From the NCBI GenBank assembly GCA_946811695.1, contig OX328130.1, positions 76,797,599 to 76,861,598 on the forward strand: a stretch of DNA of 64,000 nt. Reading direction: 5' to 3'. The notes under the pieces were generated by a model, which was given only the letters and a program-made list of their open reading frames with translations, searched no databases and was not told the DNA's origin. This DNA comes from Gonocerus acuteangulatus. Taxonomy: Eukaryota > Arthropoda > Insecta > Hemiptera > Coreidae. Position 1 is the stretch's first letter; each line of letters opens with the position of its first letter. Made by a program: the position numbers and the translations under genes. Positions 53,400-63,888 of the stretch are shown piece by piece.

Positions 53400-54080
53400 G
53401 ACTTTCTCAAGAATTTCTTATTTGTTATATTTGTCTTTTATAGGATTGTGTTACAGGTAAAGAACCACAGAAAGCCCTAAAAAGAGTTCGGTATTTTAAA
53501 AAGAGTTCGGGAAAGAGTTCGGTTTAAGAGTGAGTGTGGTCATGTTTTATGCACCTGCAGCGTGCTTTTGCACTAAGAGGATGTCGATGTGTACGATTCG
53601 ATCAACATCAACGTAGAGTGGTTCCTTCATGAACGAGTTATTACAAGCGGATTTACAAACAATATTGTACCCAACTCATCAAGATCCACAAATCACCTCT
53701 TAGCGGCTAATGCCCCATTCTCCCAAAAAAAAGTATGTTAACCAAGAGGAGGCGGCATTAGAGAAACATCAAGGGGAAATAGATTGATGAGGTACTGTCT
53801 ATAAGAAACAGATGGAGAAAGCATTGTGGGAAAAGACAATAAGATGATTCTGTTGATGTCTTCATCATGGCGATGGTTCTGTAATGTACACCCCATTACA
53901 AACCCATTCCAGCTCCTGGAGGCCGTTCACACTGCAACTTCATGCGGCCCTGTCTGCACTAATGGAAACTCGAGTACTCTTGTACGACATATGGACAATT
54001 ATGGATTCAAAACTACTATAGGAGTAAATTTAACTTTTAGGCTTCCACGGTCCGAGTCATTACAAATATTATTTCTCAGA
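53400..54080. other. Unassigned stretch
   Basis: A 125-codon plus frame from 53826 covers part of this stretch, but its composition and the noncoding motif at its end argue against a real gene. A short direct repeat AAAAAGAGTTCGG occurs near 53480-53520. Confidence 0.35.
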
Positions 54081-54084
54081 CTAA

Positions 54085-54130
54085 GCCCCGAGGAAGCTGG
54101 CAGTATGACTAGCGAAACGTCGGCAAAGAA
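54085..54130 (+). other. Stem-GAAACGTCGG motif (hammerhead-like remnant)
   Basis: CCCCGAGGAAGCTGG, loop, ACTAGCGAAACGTCGG: an altered CTGANGA core (CCGAGGA), a short stem and GAAAC. Layout as at 1611 and 46738. Confidence 0.35.
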
Positions 54131-54242
54131 GTTTATGACACGGTCAATACCAGAAGACTATAATATTTTTACTATAGGAGTATTCGCTATATGTTTTCTT
54201 TGAGCTCTTTTTGAATCATTGTTGCGATTGAGGTTAAAAAAT

Positions 54243-54575
54243 CAGTTCCGTAACAGGCCACGAGGGACCTGAGGGGCGGATACTATAGAGGTATCCGATT
54301 CATGACCATACGGCACACTAGGGAGATAGTGTGGTCAGTACTACGCTCCGACTGTCTGATTTACCCCTTGCTGCTTCGACTGCTAGAGTCATTAGCACCG
54401 AAAGTACCCATTAATAAATTAATTAAAGGCTGGGTTGGCCTAGGGACGGTCAGGGAGGCCGAATTCAACCCATGAACGAAGACACTAGAAGATAAAAATC
54501 TTTAGTACTTTGCTCGGGATTTGAACTCAGCTCCTCCAGCTTATTAGTCCAATGCTCTACCATTGAGATAACCTC
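54243..54575 (-). mobile_element. tRNA-derived SINE (family S3), copy 2
   Basis: The minus strand reads GGGCGAGGTTATCTCAATGG (box A), GAGTTCAAATCCCGAGC (box B), the body TTCGGCCTCCCTGACCG, CGGTGCTAATGACTCTAGC and AGTCGAAGCAGC, and the three hairpins. It matches 37005-37336 along its length. The head keeps tRNA-like D- and T-arm spacing. Confidence 0.8.
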
Positions 54576-54699
54576 GCCCCCCCCCCATTGAGATTACACT
54601 CCAATGGCCGATCTTTTAAAAACTCGATCTAACTAGAATACCATAAAATAAAGTGTTTTTTTTTTTATTTTTTATTTTTAATTTCAAATATTCAGAAAC

Positions 54700-55794
54700 T
54701 TAATCTCACCTCTTGTTACTTAATCTCATTTCTATTATTTACACTGATGGATCGAAAACAGATAATGGTGTAGGAGCTGCAGCGATTGTAGATGGCAATT
54801 CTATTTCTGAAAAATTACCTCCAAGTTGCAGCATATATGAAGCGGAATTACACGCCATACTCCTTGCACTAAAGAATATCCCATCAACACAACATTCACA
54901 CATAATCCTTTTCACAGACTCACTGAGTGCACTCCAGTCACTACAAAACATGTACACGTTACACCCTACTTGCACAGAAATCAAAGAACACATTTATTAC
55001 TTACACTCACTAGGAAAACATATATCTTTATGGTGGCTCCCAGGACATGAAAACCTTGGACTGAGTACGACTGCTGACTGGCATGCCAAACGTGCGACCC
55101 AGGAAGACACATACCCACCTTATGAACTTTACTACAAAGACATAACGACAATTAACCGAAATACCATACATCAGAAGTGGCAACATGATTGGAATAATAT
55201 GACTGAAAACAAATTGAGACAAATCAAACACATACTTACTGACTGGCCATCCGCTTACCGAAATTCCCGAAGGGAAGAAATAGTTCTAGCAAGGCTGCGA
55301 ATAGGCCACACACGCATGACTCACGAATACTTAATGAATAATACTGAAATACCAAAATGTCGGATTTGCAATACGGAACTAACAGTTAAACATACACTAA
55401 CAGACTGCATTCTTATAACGAACTTGGACATACCTCGGGACATTACTGACCTACTTACTGACAGTAGCCACCATATTGACGACATACTTACACATTTAAA
55501 AAACGTAAACCTGTACGACAAAATATAAAAATCCGATAATTCTTTTATTTAAAAATTGAATATTTATAAATGATAAAATTATTTATCTCATATTTCAATT
55601 GTTGAATTATTATTTTTTCTATTTATTATATATTTTTTTTATTACATGTAAATAATATTTAATAGTAATACAGTATACTTAACTGGCGTAGGATAACAAC
55701 ATATCTATGAACAGCATATAGCTACAAAGTTACTCGATGCAATTCACCTCAAAGTGGTGCATCGTTAAACAAAATAAATAAATAAATATTATTT
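54700..55794 (+). mobile_element. I-like LINE, 5'-truncated, with RNase H and 3' end
   Basis: It begins inside ORF2 just before RNase H and continues through a ~265-bp 3' UTR to an (AATA)n tail at about 55775-55794. It is a separate family from 27822 (different UTR and tail) with the same domain order. Confidence 0.75.
54713..55528 (+). pseudogene. LINE ORF2 C-terminal part: RNase H and CxxC-H-C tail
   Basis: 271 open codons. RNase H motifs are D12 in YTDGSKTDNGVGAA, E45 in IYEAELHAILLALK, D69 in ILFTDSLSALQSL and H112/D122 in LPGHENLGLSTTADWHAK, all in canonical order. RLRIGHTRMTHEYLM and CRICNTELTVKHTLTDC follow at about 198-240. The stop after NLYDKI lies at 55526-55528. The frame is unbroken, which suggests a fairly recent 5'-truncated insertion. 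The ATG is internal, not a true start. Confidence 0.85.
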
Positions 55795-55861
55795 ACCCGA
55801 AGAATAAATTAACAGTCCTATGTCCAGTAACAGACTTTTAATAAAACCATAACATTATGTA

Positions 55862-56766
55862 GTCGGAGAGCTGGTAACGCACTTTTCATGAAGTGTTTTA
55901 TGCACCCTGAAATGTTGTTATAATATACCTCTTAGGTAGATAAGAAGGTATGTATGTGTTTCCTGGACATACCTTGGTGCACCAGGTACAGCACATAGGA
56001 AAGGTGCAAAACAATATTTCCCAAAAATAGAGTTTCATTCAGAAGCCAACTATATTTAATGTAAAATTAAGACAATTTTACAACGAATACTAAATAAGGC
56101 AGACACTTTTAAGGGGTATAACACGTAAAAAAAAAAAAAAAAAAAAATAATGGTTTTTATTCTAATATTAAATGAGAGTTTTATTCGCGCTGCCATTAAA
56201 ACCGGGACAGCTGTACAAGATCATGTGAGCAAGAACCAATGAGAGCACAGAGAATAACCAACACTGCGCCGTCGCCTCATGCACTCTTACGGTTACGCGC
56301 AGTGTATTGCAGTCTATCATAGGGAACATTTATTTTCATGTTTCCTGATAATTATACCCCACAAAAGTGTCTGCCCTTTTGTAATTATTTTCAAATATGT
56401 TTACTGAAGACGCTGTTTAAATCGCAGCGTGAATAAAGCACTTCATTTAATATTAAAAATAAAAACTAGGTACTTAGTTTTTTTTATTATTATCATTTTA
56501 AGCCCCTTAAAAGTTTCTGCCTTATTTATTATTAATTTTAAAATTGCCTTAATTTGGCATTTTTTTCATTAATAATAGTTGGCTTCTGAATAAAACTCTA
56601 CTTTTGGGAAATATTGTGTTGCACCTTTCCCCTATGCGCATTACCTGGTGTTCCAAGGTATGTCCAGGAAACACAATATACGTTCTTATCAACCAAGAGG
56701 TACATTATAGCAAAATTTCAAGGTGCATAAAACACTTCATGAAACGTGCGTTGCTGACTCTCGGTC
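55862..56766. mobile_element. F1 fold-back TA element, complete copy
   Basis: TA at 55860-55861 and 56767-56768 flank ends GTCGGAGAGCTGGTAACG and the mirror GTTGCTGACTCTCGGTC. The arms are long and inverted, and the centre has CAGCTGTACAAGATCATG and GGTTACGCGCAGTGTATTG. At 905 bp it is the cleanest non-composite copy in the window. Confidence 0.8.
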
Positions 56767-57067
56767 TAATACTACCACTCAATACCTTCCGTTTCTCTAC
56801 CTAGAGGTAAGAAGGTAATATAATAAAAATAAGGTTTCATACTGTTCTCTTAATTTTGTTTAACCATTTTTCTCGAATATTATTATTTTATTATATTTTT
56901 TTCTCATTTGATAAACATATTTATCTAATAATATCCATATATTTCAATATGATGTAACAGTAGTAGTTTCATTAAATATTATTTTTGATAAAAAATATTA
57001 TTTCTATTTTTAGGTTAGTGATATATTTTTCATATTATCAATTATTTAAATAGACTTATTTAGGTCG

Positions 57068-57127
57068 ATTCGTAGAAATGATTGGCGATTCTCGAGTGAG
57101 AATCAATTCGAATCGAAATCCATAGGT

Positions 57128-57161
<34 letters not shown>

Positions 57162-57547
57162 CTTTTTTTTTTTTTTTTTCTTTTTACGGCGCATCTACAA
57201 CTTGGTCATAAGCACCGGGCTATCTATAGGTTGCCACCCTTTTATAATGCCAACAGCACATGGTCGGTCACCCATTCAGGTACTGGCCACGCCCGACGTT
57301 GCTTAACTTAGGTGATCTACGGGAACCGGTGTATTCAACGTGGCTATGGCCGTTGGCTCCATAGGTAATTCTATGTAATTGTGAAATCGATCCATATCCA
57401 ATATCGATCCATATCGTAGATAGATCTTCTGGGCCTAGAAGATCGATCATTTGAATCGATCTGAACTTTTTGTGGATCGATGTTATCATTTCGATTGGAA
57501 TCGATTCAAAAGATCGATTTGTATTCGAGAATCGAACATCACTACTA
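57068..57547. mobile_element. hAT-like MITE rich in ATCGAT, split by a SINE
   Basis: The left end GATTGGCGATTCTCGAGTG and the right end (reversed) GATGTTCGATTCTCGAATAC form imperfect inverted repeats. The interior repeats GAATCGAT/ATCGATC. An 8-bp target duplication is not clear. Confidence 0.4.
57132..57357 (-). mobile_element. 5S rRNA-derived SINE, intact, with 13-bp target duplication
   Basis: The minus strand starts exactly at the 5S start (GCCAACGGCCATAGCC). It has the full 5S head with AGTTAAGCAACGTCGGGCG and GAATGGGTGACCGACC, ends the head with GTGCTGTTGGCATT, then has the body AAAAGGGTGGCAACC / TATAGATAGCCCGG, the tail GATGCGCCGTAAAA and a long A tail. TCCATAGGTAATT flanks it at 57119-57131 and 57358-57370. 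The internal pol III promoter (A, IE and C boxes) looks largely preserved. Confidence 0.92.
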
Positions 57548-57600
57548 CAAATCTGTAGATAATGATGTGTAATGATCTAGTTGGTACCAATATGGACAGC

Positions 57601-57802
57601 GTAAACGATAGTCCAATGAAAACACACCTTAAGAAAATAAGTAAACGATAGTCCAATGAAAACACACCTTAAGAAAATAAGTAAACGATAGTCCAATGAA
57701 AACACACCTTAAGAAAATAAGTAAACGATAGTCCAATGAAAACACACCTTAAGAAAATAAGTAAACGATAGTCCAATGAAAACACACCTTAAGAAAATAA
57801 GT
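57601..57802. repeat. 40-bp tandem repeat, 5 identical units
   Basis: GTAAACGATAGTCCAATGAA begins each 40-bp unit; no substitutions are seen between units. Confidence 0.97.
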
Positions 57803-58152
57803 GCTCCATCTTCGGGCATTTCATTGGAGGTAATTTCATTTTATTTAACGCAAACTTTTATCTCGTAACTTCCAATTTGTAAGGATTCCAAGTTGTAAGG
57901 ATCTCGTCAAAACCCCCTTTCTCCGGAGTAAACCTATCTTATAATGGAATTAAAACAATCTGCTAAATTATAAGAACAAAGTGGTTCCTGTAATGAGACA
58001 GCCGTTCTAATTAAGTTGTAAGGTGTAAGGGTCGGAGGTGGCGAGGGGGGCAGGGGGACAGGGGGGGGTTGAGGGCGCGGTCGAGGGGTGGTTGTCATGG
58101 CAACCCTAAAGGGGGGGGGTGCTAAACATGGCAGTTTGATTGGACCAACTCT

Positions 58153-58154
<2 letters not shown>
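57803..58154. other. Unassigned stretch, G-rich to the right
   Basis: G-runs at 58040-58120. No gene recognised. Confidence 0.35.
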
Positions 58155-58201
<47 letters not shown>

Positions 58202-58475
58202 TGAGAGAGAGTGATTGAGGGACTCTCTAACTTTCTCACTCCTTCTCACAAACTCTCACTCTCTCTCTATCTCACCCTCTCGGCCTCTATCTCTCAATTA
58301 CACACTCTTACTCTCATCCCTCTTCTTCACTCTTCCTGTTCTTCCTCCTCTGTCGCAAACCTGATCCTCGCCTCCCCAGAGCGCAGCATCAGCACTCTCG
58401 ACCCCCCCCCCCTTGTCCCACCCTCTCTCTCTCTCTCTCCCTCCCTTTCACTCCGTCCCTCTCTCACTCTCTCCT
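58155..58475. repeat. (GA)n and CT-rich low-complexity tract
   Basis: (GA)n at 58155-58210 is followed by CT-rich sequence to about 58475. The two are mirror complementary and could fold. Confidence 0.9.
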
Positions 58476-58916
58476 TGTCGACCGTTTCGACCAAGAGGGA
58501 ATATCAAATGGAAATTCAGCCGGCGAAATAATCAAATCCCTCTCCCACTTGGCTTCACTTTGGTCCCAGTTAAATAACTTTATTGACTTGTTTTCACAGA
58601 TTCAAAGAAAATGGATATTACTCTAAACTTTAATGACTTTCTCGCAGAAAATCAAATATGTCGAGGAAAGTAAAGTGAGTTCATTAAAACTGATTTCCAA
58701 TTATCACTGTATGAGTCTATTAAGGGATAACTCTTTTTTTCTCTTGGACTAAACTTGTTCCTTAACTAATCAATAATGATATCTAACAGTGTTTATACAA
58801 AGACTAATTTTTTAAATGGGCAAAAAATACGATTTTCCGAGTGAAATCCCGATGCCGAGTAAACGCTATGCTGATTTGAAGATAATTTGTCGTGCAAGCT
58901 TAGACTGGTCCCTTTT

Positions 58917-58970
58917 AGCACTTTCCTCCGAAGGAAAGTAGCTATTGAGGTTGCACTCATGACGGAATTT
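58917..58970 (+). mobile_element. Helentron-like 5' end fragment
   Basis: TTTT then AGCACTTTCCTCCGAAGG and GTTGCACTCATGACGG, the subfamily found inside the F1 composites. Only about 54 bp remain. Confidence 0.6.
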
Positions 58971-59079
58971 TTTCCTTTTTTTTTTTGGATGGAGTGCAAA
59001 TCCATTTTTCCATTTTTGCGTTGGATTTGGCAACACAAGGCATATGTAAACGTTATTACAATGTAAAAATAAATAAAAT

Positions 59080-59390
59080 CTACATAGATACTTATATAAA
59101 ATATATAAAATCTACATACATACTTATATAAAATATATAAAATTCAAATTTCTAAATTAATTATTAAATTTCATTCATATTAATTTAGACTAGGCTGATG
59201 TTTTGTTTACAATTAGTAAATTTAAAATTCTGCTTATGTGTTATTCGAGAAATGTTTATATAAATTTACGTTATTTAACACATTTTTTAGCTTCAAAATC
59301 TGTAGGATACTAACTTTAGTTGTGTGTTCAACACAGAATACTTGTCAATCTTTACAAATATGTACAGAATACTTGTCAATCTTTACAAAT
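59080..59390. repeat. Short direct duplications in AT-rich DNA
   Basis: ATATATAAAATCTACATA-type text is duplicated near 59085-59145, and ACAGAATACTTGTCAATC is duplicated at 59333 and 59364. Confidence 0.7.
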
Positions 59391-59482
59391 ATTTACCTTC
59401 TTATCTACCTAAGAGGTACATTATAGCAAAATTTCAAGGTGCATAAAACACTTCATGAAAAGTGCGTTACCAGCTCTCCGAC
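59391..59482. mobile_element. F1 right-end fragment
   Basis: TACCTTCTTATCTACC to CAGCTCTCCGAC, then TA at 59483-59484. Only the last ~90 bp of F1 remain. Confidence 0.75.
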
Positions 59483-59607
59483 TAATTTGTTTGCCATTTA
59501 CCTTGATGTAATAGCGTCATCCCTCCGGTACTTCTAATAAAGAAAAATCTAATATAGCAAATTACAGTCCAATCTTTCTTACTACCTCGGTCTGCAAGAT
59601 AATCGGA

Positions 59608-60000
59608 TTTTTTTTTTTTTTTTTGTAATAAATACTTTTTTATTTATTTTCAGAAATATTACAATCTACAATTCAACTGTATTTTGTAATTTGATACAGG
59701 CTACTTGTCCACGCCACAGATGACCCCCATTTGTCAGCCGAATACCTTCCTTGTTAGGAACGATTCTAGGATGACCTGGCCTGTAATATCATGAGGAGAG
59801 AAAATATCCATCGATATCACTCTCAATTTACACAATTATAATTTCATTGATCATCTCACGAATACTAATTGTTTTTTTTTTTGTTTTTTTTTTCACTCCA
59901 CAACACTTCACTGCCTGAGTAGATCTCTGGGCCACTTCCTATTAAGACGTCTTGGTGGAGAGGAAGGATAATTGTTGCTGGATAAGGATTGGGCTATAGG
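59608..60000 (-). mobile_element. Interspersed repeat R7, copy 2
   Basis: A T-run at 59609-59624 is followed by the block shared with 899-1225. A TTGTTTTTTTTTT interruption occurs near 59870. It probably is a minus-strand retroposon. Confidence 0.55.
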
Positions 60001-60273
60001 AGGAAAAAAATAAAGAAATAATCTGGTACATAGAATCTGACGTTTGTCTCTCAATAAATCCAGGGTTTAAACAGACTGGTTACAAATAATAATCAGTCTG
60101 TTTATTAATTATGCAAAGCCTCGAATCTGATTAAGAAATAAAACAATATTTTATTCGGTTATGTTACAACTCTAAATTCCTAAAAATAATATTTACAACG
60201 GATTTAATGACATTTTGGTTCAAGACTCTCTGTTGGAATGCAAGAGACTTGGGGGTCCAATAACCTTACAACT

Positions 60274-60275
<2 letters not shown>
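60001..60275. other. Unassigned AT-rich stretch
   Basis: Contains an inverted AACAGACTG...CAGTCTGTT near 60070-60103; nothing else recognised. Confidence 0.4.
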
Positions 60276-60360
<85 letters not shown>

Positions 60361-60370
60361 GCACACACAC
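60276..60370. repeat. (CT)n(CA)n microsatellite
   Basis: About 80 bp of CT followed by CACACGCACACACAC. Confidence 0.97.
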
Positions 60371-60735
60371 ACTCCACCTTCGGGTTTTCAAATTTGTCAA
60401 AAAGCATTAATATAAATGAAAAAAGTATGTTTTCTATGCTTTAAGAATATAACTCGCCTACTTCAGTCAATCACTATAAATCACGGCTAATCTATTGATG
60501 ACCAGCCAATGAGGATAGAACAGACTTGAATCTGCTATTTTATTGGTTGTCATCACAGCCAATAGGATTGCTTCTTTAGGATGAGCTATTTGGTGCTTCA
60601 ATCTTCCGTTTGTTTACTTTCTAACTGAGAATTGATGGCGGATAAATCAACATTCATGAAAAGCTTTTCCCCTTAACCAGCCATCGACAGAATCTTATTC
60701 TTAAACTTACTGATGCACTTTAATCAATATTGAGG
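60371..60735. other. Unassigned stretch
   Basis: No recognisable gene or repeat. Confidence 0.35.
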
Positions 60736-60739
60736 TATC

Positions 60740-60973
60740 CATAGGCACTACCGTATATAGAAAATAATTAGGGGGGGGGGCTGGTAAAACATAGGCATTT
60801 GGGGTGTAGGGAAAATTTTAAATATTTTACTGTAAAACGGTGAGTTTTAAGGTCCTATGGAGACCTAGTAGACCAGGCAATATGTAGAAGACATTTTTCA
60901 TTGTGATAAGATTTCTTGACATGAAATGTTCTTAACAAAACAACATTTCGGGGGGGGGGGGCTTCAACCCCCC
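60740..60973. mobile_element. C-tract MITE, copy 3
   Basis: ACCGTATATAGAAAATAATT, then a G-run and GCTGGTAAAAC at the left; a G-run and CTTCAACCCCCC at the right. The edges match copies 1 and 2 on the opposite strand. Confidence 0.5.
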
Positions 60974-61290
60974 TTAACCCTTAGTTAGTGGCGTGCTTTT
61001 TCTTCCATAACTAGTGGCGTCGGGTCACCAGTGACCCGAATTTTAAATTGATTTTTTGTTGGTAATTTAATTTTAAAAAAATAATTATAAACACAAATAT
61101 TATTCAAATATAAGTAATTTATTAAAATAATACAATAGTTATAAAAATTTACATAAAAAATTCGTTAAAAAAATAGTCCTGGATGGAAGGTATGAAAATG
61201 ACGGCGTTGTTTGTTTACAAAATGAATATTTATATAGTTTTCATTCAATAACGAAAAATAAAAATACTTAAGGCTTACGTTACTTTCAAA

Positions 61291-62091
61291 CAGAGTTGGG
61301 CAAAAATTATCTTCGGATAACGGATGACGAATAACCTAGGTTATTCGTTATTTGTCATCTATAATTTTCGGATATCCGTTATCCGTTATTCGAAATTATT
61401 AACATTTACGTAAAGTTATCCGTCATCTTTTATCTTAAGATTTTATTTGAAATAATTTTTCATCTTACGGATGAATTTTAATTCGATGGATAAATTTTCA
61501 TCCGGAAGATGATTTTTATATTTGGAAGATGTGTAGAAAACCAATTTACTACTTAATCATAATGTATTTATTTATTATTTAAATATAATATAATATGTAA
61601 TTATTTAAATTATTATTAAATATAATTATGTATTACATTATTATTTAAATATATAACAAAACTTTAAATTAAATTCAACATAGATTTTAAAACTACTCTT
61701 TTCTCCAACATTTCATCAGAGAGTCGATTGCTTTTTGGAATATCCGTTATGGAAGCAAACGAGAACAGCCGTTCGACTGGTGCTGACGATGGAAGTGCCG
61801 AGTTCTACTTAAAAAACAATTTCTTGATGTTTAAATATTTATTTAAAGAGTGCAATGCCATGTGCAAACCAACAGTTTGTCTTTGCCCGAATGGATAGAA
61901 AAAAGTGGTATTGTGGACGGATAACGAATAAAAGATAACGGATAATCAAATGAGGAATAAAAGATAATTCACCCTTTTCTCGAATAACGGATAATTGGTC
62001 ATCCGTGGTTTTATGATTAATTAATAACGGATAAAAAATTATCTTTTATTCGTTACTTAAATAAAAAATTATTCGAATAAGCCCAACTCTG
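61291..62091 (-). mobile_element. hAT element with perfect 8-bp target duplication
   Basis: The 801-bp element has perfect 11-bp ends, CAGAGTTGGGC / GCCCAACTCTG, flanked by CTTTCAAA at 61283-61290 and 62092-62099. Subterminal sequence repeats ATCCGTTATTCG / GGATAACGGAT many times. It keeps a short C-terminal transposase piece. The insertion lies at the stop codon of the piggyBac transposase fragment. Confidence 0.92.
61664..61801 (-). pseudogene. hAT transposase C-terminal dimerisation fragment
   Basis: Forty-five codons read SALPSSAPVERLFSFASI, then SNRLSDEMLEKRVVLKS, ending at TAA 61664-61666. This is the hAT C-terminal dimerisation block (S-x-x-x-ERxFS, then RxRLxxxxxExL). It is used for oligomer formation; the catalytic and BED parts are absent. 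It marks this MITE as derived from an autonomous hAT by internal deletion. Confidence 0.85.
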
Positions 62092-62095
62092 CTTT

Positions 62096-62210
62096 CAAAC
62101 AAGTGTGGAATGGACCTTACACACACATTTGCCACATGTGACATAAAATAAAGGATTTTTATTGTTTTTAGTGGAAGTACAAAAACTACACATTTTCCTT
62201 TCTGCTTCAT
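62096..62210 (-). pseudogene. piggyBac transposase C-terminal zinc-finger fragment
   Basis: The minus strand reads ENEAERKMCSFCTS, then LFYVTCGKCVCKVHS and a stop at 62096-62098. The CxxC...CxxCxCxxH pattern is the cysteine-rich C-terminal domain of piggyBac transposases, which binds the element ends. Upstream the frame breaks near 62200-62240. The DDD catalytic core is not present. The stop codon overlaps the target duplication of the adjacent hAT. Confidence 0.85.
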
Positions 62211-62399
62211 TCTCCTGCTTCATCTTCATTTCCTGGCTGAATAACCATCAAACCTTGTTCTACCATACATACCTTAATCTTTTTTTTAAGAGGCATAGGT
62301 AAAAATAGAATTTGCTATGAATATATGCCATAATTCTTGATGAACTACGTCTCCCCCCTTCATTTGAACCTCTTTCTCCAACTTATTCCTCTTCTTCAC

Positions 62400-62470
62400 A
62401 TTCCTGTCTATCGAATTCCGCCAATATTTCCTCAAAAGTACTAAATCATTTAAATTTAGGTATTAAGAAG
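62400..62470 (-). pseudogene. Possible piggyBac transposase N-terminal remnant
   Basis: Minus-strand codons read STFEEILAEFDRQECEEEE, an acidic stretch like the N-terminal region of piggyBac transposases, and stop directly after it. The assignment rests on position and acidity only. Confidence 0.3.
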
Positions 62471-62496
62471 AGTAAAAATACTTTAAAAACAATAAA

Positions 62497-62523
62497 TTAC
62501 GTCCTATAAATTTTAGGACGTAA
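62497..62523. repeat. 27-bp hairpin at the satellite edge
   Basis: Ten-base arms TTACGTCCTA / TAGGACGTAA around a 7-base loop, abutting the first 43-bp unit. Confidence 0.8.
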
Positions 62524-63228
62524 ACACTGGCGTCGGGTCATAATGGCCTCACGTGTTGGTACACAAACACTGGCGTCGGGTCATAATGGCCTCACGTGTT
62601 GGTACACAAACACTGGCGTCGGGTCATAATGGCCTCACGTGTTGGCACACAAACACTGGCGTCGGGTCATAATGGCCTCACGTGTTGGTACACAAACACT
62701 GGCGTCGGGTCATAATGGCCTCACGTGTTGGCACACAAACACTGGCGTCGGGTCATAATGGCCTCACGTGTTGGTACACAAACACTGGCGTGGGTCATAA
62801 TGGCCTCACGTGTTGGTACACAAACACTGGCGTCGGGTCATAATGGCCTCACGTGTTGGTACACAAACACTGGCGTCGGGTCATAATGGCCTCACGTGTT
62901 GGTACACAAACACTGGCGTCGGGTCATAATGGCCTCACGTGTTGGTACACAAACACTGGCGTCGGGTCATAATGGCCTCACGTGTTGGTACACAAACACT
63001 GGCGTCGGGTCATAATGGCCTCACGTGTTGGTACACAAACACTGGCGTCGGGTCATAATGGCCTCACGTGTTGGTACACAAACACTGGCGTCGGGTCATA
63101 ATGGCCTCACGTGTTGGTACACAAACACTGGCGTCGGGTCATAATGGCCTCACGTGTTGGTACACAAACACTGGCGTCGGGTCATAATGGCCTCACGTGT
63201 TAGTACACAAACACTGGCGTCGGGTCAA
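62524..63228. repeat. 43-bp satellite, 16 units
   Basis: CGTCGGGTCATAATGGCCTC recurs at 43 bp from 62531 to 63218; one unit lacks one base. Differences are limited to GGTACAC/GGCACAC/AGTACAC. The GGCGTCGGGTCA core equals the subterminal GGCGTCGGGTCACC of the host piggyBac element at 61017. Confidence 0.97.
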
Positions 63229-63504
63229 ATACTCAAATAGACACAGAAATACTCCTTTAATGAAGATGTCACTAATACTGAAACTTGAAGAAAGCAGTTC
63301 TAGGAGATCACAATGAATAGGAAAGACAATTACAATGAGTTAAAAAGCAAAAATCGAATTAATAAATACCTTCGGGTCAATATGACCCGACAACACTAAT
63401 GTCCATAGGAGATCTTATAAATATTTTCCTTGGGTTTTTACCGGCGCAGATGTTGTGGACAAGAAGCTGAGAACTAGTTATATTGAAGACAGAAGCGCGC
63501 ATAC

Positions 63505-63888
63505 CAGCGTTGGGCAAAAATCACTCAGAATAATGAATAAATCCGTTATTCCATTCTTTGTTGTCATATTTCATTCATTATTCAGTCAATTCGATGAATA
63601 ACGCAACTTTTTATTTTTATTCATTATTGAATAAAACAATTTGTTGGATGAAATTGTTTTTTTTGACTGAAATTTTTCGTTATATACAAGTGATTTATTT
63701 TAACAATCTTTTCTAATGAAATTGACTAAACCCATTAAAATTTGTCTTACTTTTAAAGAAAATTATTTATTTCAGTCATATTGTTTACTGAACTTAAAGA
63801 ATCTGAGTTTGTTGTTCCATGAACCACATTATTTTAAATGTATAAAAATAATGAATGAAGAATGAAAAGTGAATTAATTATTCATTAA
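63505..63888. mobile_element. hAT-type MITE, third copy, interrupted
   Basis: It starts CAGCGTTGGGCAAAAATCAC and follows the complement of 26824-27596 (GAATAATGAATAAATC, TTCCATGAACCACATTATTT) up to ATTCATTAA, where a TTAA element is inserted. The far end lies beyond the window. The octamer before it is GCGCATAC. Confidence 0.75.

Larger units (their letters stand above)
60978..63412 (-). mobile_element. piggyBac element 2 with nested hAT and 43-bp satellite
   Basis: TTAA at 60974-60977 is followed by CCCTTAGTTAGTGGCG and the palindromic GGGTCACCAGTGACCC. A mirror-like block with GGGTCAATATGACCC lies at 63375-63395, so the far end is near 63412, but no right TTAA is seen. On the minus strand, right to left, the contents are the 43-bp array, a possible transposase N-terminal remnant near 62400-62470, a C-terminal zinc-finger fragment (62096-62210), the nested hAT, then the 3' end. 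The catalytic domain is deleted. Confidence 0.65.

Noticed and set aside
53826..54203. 125-codon plus frame as a gene
   Set aside because: No recognisable domain, and its 3' part overlaps a noncoding hairpin-GAAAC motif found elsewhere in other contexts.
57238..57357. 5S rRNA gene
   Set aside because: The 5S part is followed by a SINE body, tail and A-run and is flanked by a 13-bp duplication, so it is a retroposon.
58211..58531. Ser/Leu-rich frame (and the frames near 60204-60444)
   Set aside because: CT/GA microsatellite translation.
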